Positions 57,641 through 64,000 of a DNA stretch of 64,000 nt are shown here, piece by piece. Source of the DNA: Thermothelomyces thermophilus ATCC 42464 (taxonomy: Eukaryota; Ascomycota; Sordariomycetes; Sordariales; Chaetomiaceae). The notes below the pieces were generated by a model. That model searched no databases and was not told where the DNA came from. It saw nothing but the letters and a program-made list of their open reading frames with translations. The translations under genes and the position numbers were made by a program. The DNA lies in contig NC_016474.1 of assembly GCF_000226095.1 (NCBI RefSeq), forward strand, positions 2,666,001 through 2,730,000. Reading direction: 5' to 3'. Each line of letters begins with the position of its first letter. Position 1 is the stretch's first letter.

Positions 57641-58689
57641 TAAATAGTATTGTAACGAAGTTTTCTAGCTTAATACGGAACTATATAAATAGGATGAACG
57701 CTTGATTTGACTTGCCTAGTAGAGCAATAAAATAAGGGACGAGATAAGGGAACTTTAATGTATTGTAAAAACTATTAGAGGGGAACAGCCTGTGATATAT
57801 AATAGGCTTGATAGCTACGCCAAGTATTTTGACGATTAGTAACTTAGCCACGACGTATAGAACCCCGAGTACTAGTTTATATGTATAAACTGTAGAAAAG
57901 ATAAGCGTATGTAGGAAAGCTATTGGAAGAAACACTCCTACCTTAGCATTAGAGTACCTATGGTCTACGTATAGTAGGAAGGATTTAGAAAAGAATTCTA
58001 ATACCTTCTAGGTAACGCTATACGACTATACCTGCGATACGAGGCATATATATAAGTGCCCTAGTTCTAGTATATATTATACAAATGCCGATACCACTTT
58101 CGCGACAAATTTAAAAACAATTACTAGCCGACCTGACGAGGAAATGAGGATAGAAGCCTCTGCCCTATAGAATAGGTCTATAATGTAGGAAATAGAGCGG
58201 CCGAATTGCTCTAGAAGATCGAAGCCCGCGATCTAGAAGGTATTATAGTAGTTCTAAAACGAGCCTGACCTAGGTACTATAGAATAGGACAAGATATATA
58301 GGACTTGTGCTAGAGTAACGACTGCCTCTACCACGTGGACAAAAAGAAATCGTAGATCTAGGAGCTTTAGATAAAGCTATAGTACGTACGACGGAAAGTA
58401 GAACGGACCTAATAGTAGGAAGTTGCTAGCACTTAATGGCTTATAGAAATAAGTACGATCGACGAAGCTACTATTAGCCAAATAACCGAAGAGGTTAGTA
58501 CTAACCTAAGAAACGGGTCAGGGCCCTTCGAGGGGCTTAAAAACTATTAACGCCTATATAGCAGCGAGTGGTAGCGTAGTATAGGAGGAACTGGTATAAG
58601 AAACTACTATATCAAGACCTCCTAGTAGAAATATAGGAAATTGCTGTAATTTTTAGACGACGGCGGTAAGATAAGCGATTATAGACAAT

Positions 58690-61600
58690 AGCATAATAGA
58701 GACAGCACGAAATGCTCGTACTAGTGGATAGTAGAGCAGAGATAAACCTGATTTCATTAACGCTTGTAAATTAGCTATAAATACCCTAGAGAATGAAGCA
58801 AAAGCATGGCATGGTTAAAGGGCTATTTCCAATATAATAGGTATATAGGGAGACTAAACTAATTAATATTACTATGGTAGGGAAGACTATAGTAGTTATA
58901 TTTAGCATTATAGATATAGGTAATGACAAAGATATAATATTAAGGTTACTATAGTATAAAGATTATAACCTAGATATTAGCTAGAAGAATAGTAGCTACC
59001 TATGACCCTAAACGGAGTTATATTCGACTAGTAAGATAGGGAGTATACAAGGATCACAAGCAGATGATGCTCAGGGAAAGGCATGTCCTATAGATCCACT
59101 ATAAGAGATAGACAATGGCAGGCAGACTACTACAGACTCTAGAAGAAGCGGTATAACGACACCGACGTTACGATAGGAGGAACGAGCTAAACCGCCGATA
59201 GCTGTTCTCTCTATTGACGAATGCGGAGCACTATAACTAGAGTAGTAGGTTAAGATAGGAGAAATCGCTAGTATCGCTATAGATAGAACTAAGTTTGTAT
59301 ATTATTAGAAAGCCGAGAAACGAGACGAGACTAGGAAAGTACCGAAGGAATACGAAGGACACCTAGCATTCGAACCGAAGCATCTAGAAGGATTACTAGA
59401 GTATAGCCTATAGGATTACGAGATTAAGCTTAAAGAAGGAGTATAACTAAAGTTCTTTAAGATTTACTATATAAGCTAGATATAGAATGAAGAACTTAAG
59501 CGATACTTAGAGGAGAATCTTTAAAGAGGATATATCTGCCTATCGACATTGCTAGTAGGCTACCTAATCCTATTTATACCTAAGAAAGATAGAAAGCTAT
59601 AGTTATATATTGACTATCGGCAACTTAATAAACAGACCGTAAAAAACCGATACCTGTTACTGCTAATCTTACGGCTCTAAGATTAGTTAGTAGGAGCCTA
59701 ATATTTTACACGTCTTGACTTACTATTAGCCTATAACTATATACGGATTAAAGAAGGCGACAAGTGGAAAACGGCCTTTAGGATACCTTATAGCTACTAT
59801 AAGTACTTTATTATGCCATTTAGACTTATAAATACGCCGGCAACGTTCTAAGCCCTAATTGATCAAGTTATCTAATTCTTTCTCGACAAATTTACGGTAT
59901 ATTATCTCGATAACATACTTATCTTCTCTAAAACGATAGATAAACACTAGAAGTATATAAGAGTAGTACTAGATACGTTATACACGTACAAGCTATTAGT
60001 TAACAAAGAAAAGAGTAAATTCCATATTAGGAAGACAGTGTTTTTAGGATACGAAATATCCCTAGGACAAATCCGGATAGAACCTTTAAAGGTCGAAGCT
60101 ATCAAGGATTGGCTACGACCGACGTTAGTTACGGAAGTACGAAGTTTCATCGGGTTTACGAACTTCTACCGGATATTTATCAGGAACTTTAGAGCAATCG
60201 TATGATCTTTACACGAACTTACCAAGAAGAACGCTAAATTCCAATAGGAAGAACAGCATAAGTAAGCATTTACGTAAATCTGTAACGCCATTACTAAAGA
60301 TCTAGTATTAGTGCTACCAGACCCTAAGAAGCCATTTAAGGTAGAAACGGATACTTTAGACTATGCTATCGGAGGACAATTAGGATAATAAGACGAATAA
60401 GGGAAGCTATATCTTATAGCCTTCTTTTTAAAGAAGCTCGATAGACTACGTCTTAATTATCCGATCTATAACAAGGAATTACTTACGATCGTCAAAGCTT
60501 TTAAGGAATAGCGACTATACCTCAGTAGTACGATTGAACTAATACAAGTATATATAGATTATAAGAATTTATAGTACTTCATAACGACAAAGGAGCTTAA
60601 TAGATAACAAATATAATAGGTAGAATTCCTTATAGAATTCAATTTTAAGATCCGCTATAAGAAGGGCAAAGAGAATGTACAAGTGGACGCCCTAAGCCGA
60701 CGAACGGATCATACGGAAGGACGAATAGAAATAACGCCACCGTTATTCAAGGAACAAATAGACGGAACGCTATATCACGAAACATAGATACCTATAGAAG
60801 ACGACCTACTTGACTTGTTCCTAGAATGTTATATAATCTTCTAAGAAGAAAGGATTAACAAGGTATAGTATTAAGTAACACCCGGACTAGTGGTACCTAA
60901 TGAAGTGAAAGAAAAAGATAGGAAACTCTGGTACTAAGGCAAAGCATATATCTATAATAAAGATTAATAGCTACGAATGATTCGAGAACTCTACGAATCG
61001 AAACTCGGAGGATACAAAGGAGTTACGAAGACTATCGTATAAGTTAAGAAACACTACGACTTTCTATAGTTAACGACACGAGTTAAGGAAGTCGTACGGA
61101 GCTACGACATCTGCAATCGAAGCAAAACGGTACGATACAAGCTGTATAGGCTACTTTAGCCACTACCAATAGCTAATAAACTATAGAGTTTAGTTACGAT
61201 AGACTTTATTACGAAGCTACTAGAATCTAAGGATATGGCTATAGGGGTAATCTATAATAGTATTCTTACTATAGTAGACTGCCTAACTAAATAGGTATAC
61301 TTCTTTCCCTATAAGGAGTCCTAGACAATAGAATAGTTAGTAGACGTAATCTATCGGCAAGTTACATTAGTATACACTTAGCTATAGGAATAGATCACCG
61401 ACAGAGATACCAAGTTCGTATCGAAGTTCTAGCAAGCGTTAATGTAACGATTAGGCGTTAACAGCAAGCTGTTAACGGTATATTACCTACAGACTAACAG
61501 ACAAACGGAGCGACTAAACTAAGTTATCAAGTAGTACCTCTGTTCTTACATCAACTACTAGCAAGACGACTAGATTATACTATTGCTAATAGTATAACTT

Positions 61601-62245
61601 GCTTACAATATAACGTTAATAGAAATGACCAAAGTCACACCGTTCTTTACAAACTACGGATACGAAGCAGACCTTAGGCAAGGGCCAGAGGTCACGGTAC
61701 TAAGAGCAGTAGTCAAAGCAGAACAAATGTACGTACTATACGAGAAGCTTAAAAAGGAACTTAAGTTTGTTAGAATTAGAATAAAGAACTACTATGACAA
61801 ACATAGGATCAAGGGACCTTGCCTAGAGAGGGGAGACAAAGTCTACCTAGTTATACGAAACTTACAAACCAAACGACCAAGCACAAAGCTAGACTTTAAG
61901 AAGGTTAGACCCTTTGTTATTAAAGAACGAATCTCGACATCTAACTACCGACTATTATTACTGTTATCTATATGACTACGGACGGATGTTTTTTATATTT
62001 TACTTCTCGAACTAGTACTAAAGAGCGCTAAGGTTATTATATACATTGAAGTAAAGGATAAAGAGGAAGAATAGAACGTCGAAGAAATCCTAGATTTATA
62101 TATCATTAACGGAGAACTATAGTACCTGGTTAAATAGCTTAATTTTAGACTAGAAGATAACTTATAGGAACTAGTTAAGAACCTAAGCTACCCTAAGAAA
62201 CTAGAGCAGTTCTACTAGTAGAATCCTAACTAGCTATAAGAACCG
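58690..62245 (+). pseudogene. Element B pol with chromodomain
   Basis: Protease MLVLVDSRAEINLIS (DSGAE-type, Gly now Arg) at about 58,690-58,740. RT about 59,560-60,200 with IDYRQLNKQTVKNRYLLPLI, TRLDLLLAYNYIRIKEGD-like text and box YLDN at 59903-59914. RNase H about 60,330-60,700 (KVETDTLDYAIGGQLG, YNKELLTIVKAFKE), integrase about 60,950-61,980 (LVTIDFITKLLESKDMA) with its C-terminal domain in the longest surviving frame 61625..61975 (ERGDKVYLVIRNLQTKRPST). Chromodomain at about 62,030-62,240 (VEEILDLYIINGELQYLVK, then a TAG at a Trp position, then LNFRLEDNL). Non-functional through many stops. Confidence 0.85.
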
Positions 62246-62852
62246 GCTCTAAAGCCTATTCCCTAATAGAAAAAGAGGGGAACCTGCTAGAATTAAGACT
62301 AGGATCCAACCCGATCAACTCCTAATTAAGCACGTTAAAAGTACCTAACGCCTAAACCTGACCTGCGAGGGTCTGTATCTCTGACATTGGTAAAGGAGTA
62401 TCCGGTTCTTCCTCCTCCTCTAGACGAGCTACGCTACGATAAAAAACCTTGGTACCACGATCGTATAGGGATTGCTATAAATGACGTAATTAACTTAAAC
62501 GGCTTAGTATCTAAGTAAGAAGCGCCTTAGTCTTAGTAATCTCTTTCGAAACCTTCTCCTACTCTGATAAATTTGAAAGGACTAAGATAGTTAGTAACCT
62601 AGGACTATAGAGGAAAATAATAAGGAACCTATAGGCATCTATAACGTTTAGGCTACTATACTTCTTACCTATGCGAATATAGTTCTAACACTTGTTTAAA
62701 CCCTCTATTATTATATAATGCTTTCGTAGCTTTATATTCTAACAACGCTTATAAGGTATAGTAACCTTGTAACCCTCTCGCTTAATCTTAATCATAATAG
62801 TGTATCGTTCGCGCTTAAGATCGCGACGGTTCCTAGGAATACGATTAGCCAT
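62190..62852 (-). pseudogene. Antisense accessory ORF of element B
   Basis: Counterpart of the frame at 48537..49190. ATG at 62852 on the minus strand, first residues MANRIPRNRRDLKRERYTIM, then KVTIPYKRC and RKHYIIIEGLNKC. Same frame and length as in A, with stops only of RIP type. It lies between the chromodomain and the 3' LTR and is transcribed, if at all, against the element. Confidence 0.62.
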
Positions 62853-62972
62853 AACAAAGGGAAGCTAGCAGAAGAAAGACGTTACCTATAGAGAAAGGAA
62901 AGGGGGTATTAATGGTATTTAAAACAAGTTATAAAAAGCTTTCAGGTCGAAAGCCCTAAAGAGGGGGCATTG

Positions 62973-63430
62973 TATTACAAGCTAACCATATACTACGACC
63001 CGGTAGGGTACAGGGGGCTAAATAAGCCACTAGTCAAGAAGGGCACGAAGCGAGGCTAACACGGGATCGCTAGAGAGCACGGGCTACCACGGGCAAACGA
63101 TTGCCAAAAGGGAAAGATAACGAAGGATAGCTAGCTACTAAAGGCGATCTAAGGACAGGATAGAAGGGGACTATAAGCGATCAGCAAAAGTATATATATA
63201 TGTAAATAGCCACTCGTTATGGTAGACTCTGGGAGTTTACCAGTGATAGCAACCTAACCTATAATCATAAGTACTTATACTAAGCATTACTGACTATTAT
63301 AGGAGACAACTCTAGTGTTGTTATAAACCCTTTGGCTTTACCGAATCCCTTAGATGACCTATACGCTTGTCCTGCTTAATTTACCTCTGTCTGAACCCTT
63401 TTAGAAGAAGTCTAAGTTAGGTTCGTTACA
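62973..63430 (+). repeat. Element B 3' LTR
   Basis: 458 bp, starts TATTACAAGC (TG to TA by RIP) and ends GTTCGTTACA. It is followed by the second ATAAT. Confidence 0.9.
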
Positions 63431-63435
63431 ATAAT

Positions 63436-63560
63436 ACCTTAACTTAGAAATCGTTAAAAAATCTAGAAAATACTAAGGCGCTTAATATATTTGAATAGGA
63501 ATAGGGAGATATATACTACTATAATAGACTAATTACAAATGAGAGGTAGGGGAGAGTATA
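63436..63560 (+). pseudogene. Element C fragment right of B (chromodomain end)
   Basis: Continues the chromodomain in phase: TLT, TAG (Trp), KSLKNLENTKALNIFE, TAG. This matches the TWEPxxNLxNTxxxLxxFE end of chromovirus chromodomains. A purine-rich GAGAGGTAGGGGAGAG at about 63,538-63,553 could be the C polypurine tract. Confidence 0.75.
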
Positions 63561-63729
63561 AAAGCAAACAATATAAATTTTTTATATAGGTAGGCAAACC
63601 TAAGGCAAATAAGTAGTAGGCACGTCGTAGTCACGTTACAGACGCGTTACGACCATATTACAAATATACCTATAGAGATAATCTAATTATAAAAACAAAA
63701 ACAAACATACTAACTAGCGCGTGACGTGC
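63561..63729. other. AT-rich repeat DNA
   Basis: Possible start of the element C 3' LTR, but no match to the 42.6-43.4 kb region was found by eye. Nothing else seen. Confidence 0.3.
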
Positions 63730-64000
63730 TTACTCTATAACCTCCTCCTCCTTATCCTCCCCCTCTAAAATAATGGTTATAGCGGCGAGGGTGGGGTCGT
63801 TATGGTTGCAGACTAGGCGTGCCGCGCGATCGACGGGCGAGGAGGAGCGGTAGGCACGGGAACGGCCGAAGTCGATCGGTATAGGTACGGGGCGTATAGA
63901 GGCGCTCGAGCAGGTACAAGAGGCGGGCGATAGGGTGCCTAGGATGTAGGCGACGAGGGCGGCATTAGTGTTAACTAAAGTTAATATATTCTTATTTGTA
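63730..64000 (-). other. GC-rich open frame running off the right edge
   Basis: A minus-strand frame open from the window edge to TAA at 63730, about 89 codons, no start inside the window. Motifs are ALVAYILGTLSPASCTCSS, PVPIPIDFGRSRAYRSSSPV and an acidic end EGEDKEEEVIE. GC-rich but poor in CpA, so possibly repeat DNA with RIP-saturated sites rather than a host gene. Function unknown. Confidence 0.35.

Larger units (their letters stand above)
55804..63430 (+). mobile_element. Element B: full-length Ty3/gypsy LTR retrotransposon
   Basis: 7,627 bp, plus orientation, inserted in the element C chromodomain. 458-bp LTRs at 55804..56261 and 62973..63430, flanked by the 5-bp target duplication ATAAT (55799-55803 and 63431-63435). 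The purine tract AAAGAGGGGGCATTG directly precedes the 3' LTR. Domain order: gag, CCHC knuckle, protease, RT, RNase H, integrase, chromodomain, so it is a chromovirus. A and B face away from each other, 223 bp apart. Confidence 0.92.
42990..63560 (+). mobile_element. Element C: Ty3/gypsy chromovirus split by two nested insertions
   Basis: Plus-strand element, RIP-mutated. Parts: gag (from 43435), protease (about 44,700-45,000), RT (about 45,400-46,000; box YLND at 45829-45840), RNase H (about 46,200-46,640) and integrase (about 46,700-47,967). The rest is displaced by insertions A and B: integrase C-terminus/linker and chromodomain start at 55,586-55,803, chromodomain end at 63,436-63,500. 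With A and B removed and one copy of each target duplication kept, the codons on both sides join in phase. A 3' LTR was not identified. Confidence 0.8.
37404..64000. other. AT-rich RIP-mutated transposon block
   Basis: Composition flips immediately after the TAG at 37401-37403. TpA becomes dominant, CpA/TpG become scarce while CpG persists, and long open frames vanish. Retroelement frames are recognisable only by reading through TAG/TAA at Trp and Gln positions, the pattern expected from C-to-T changes in CpA context on both strands. No host gene is visible from here to the window end. Confidence 0.9.

Noticed and set aside
47968-63430. A and B as a single giant element or a CRISPR/repeat array
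   Set aside because: Each has its own paired LTRs and a distinct 5-bp target duplication.

Overview
This is a nuclear contig piece from a filamentous ascomycete, most likely a Sordariomycete (a Chaetomiaceae/Sordariales-like genome is my best guess from the gene set and the GC-rich coding style). The left 37.4 kb is a normal euchromatic gene block: short GT-AG introns of about 54-105 nt with CTAAC/CTGAC-type branch sites, high GC3 and long non-coding gaps. From about 37,404 to the right end the base composition changes abruptly to AT-rich DNA dominated by TpA and poor in CpA, with in-frame TAG/TAA at former Trp/Gln codons. That is the signature of repeat-induced point mutation (RIP) acting on transposons.

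Gene block, left to right: the 3' part of the ribosome-biogenesis factor RRP5 (+); an uncharacterised disordered protein (-); a PTH11-like rhodopsin-domain membrane protein (-); the spindle midzone microtubule bundler Ase1/PRC1 (+); an EH-domain protein of the IRS4/TAX4 type (+); a cytochrome P450 C-terminal relic with a frameshift (+); a multi-exon fungal HSP70-like ATPase (-) with two problematic splice junctions; a coiled-coil protein of unknown function (+); a PEX11-family peroxisomal membrane protein (+); a GPR89/Golgi pH regulator-type membrane protein (+); and a secreted six-cysteine, Ser/Thr-rich, GPI-anchor-type protein (+) sitting directly on the border of the repeat block. These are mostly unrelated housekeeping and accessory genes rather than one pathway.

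Repeat block (37.4-64 kb): a pair of about 250-bp direct repeats (offset 447 bp) and a 1.2-kb unassigned RIP-mutated stretch; a truncated minus-strand Ty3/gypsy chromovirus (element D, about 39.76-42.58 kb); a second plus-strand chromovirus of another family (element C, gag from 43,435); and two related full-length LTR retrotransposons, A (minus, 47,968-55,580) and B (plus, 55,804-63,430), nested inside C. A has 453-bp LTRs and a CTATA target duplication; B has 458-bp LTRs and an ATAAT target duplication. A and B stand head to head, 223 bp apart, forming a 15-kb inverted repeat. Removing A and B, with one copy of each target duplication, joins the C polyprotein in frame: A sits in the integrase C-terminal region and B sits inside the chromodomain.

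The least expected signal is an antisense open frame of about 215 codons, present in both A and B between the chromodomain and the 3' LTR. Apart from stops of the kind RIP creates, it runs uninterrupted in both copies and looks like a real accessory gene of this retroelement family. No rRNA, tRNA or CRISPR features were found by eye. All family assignments come from motif reading, not from searches.
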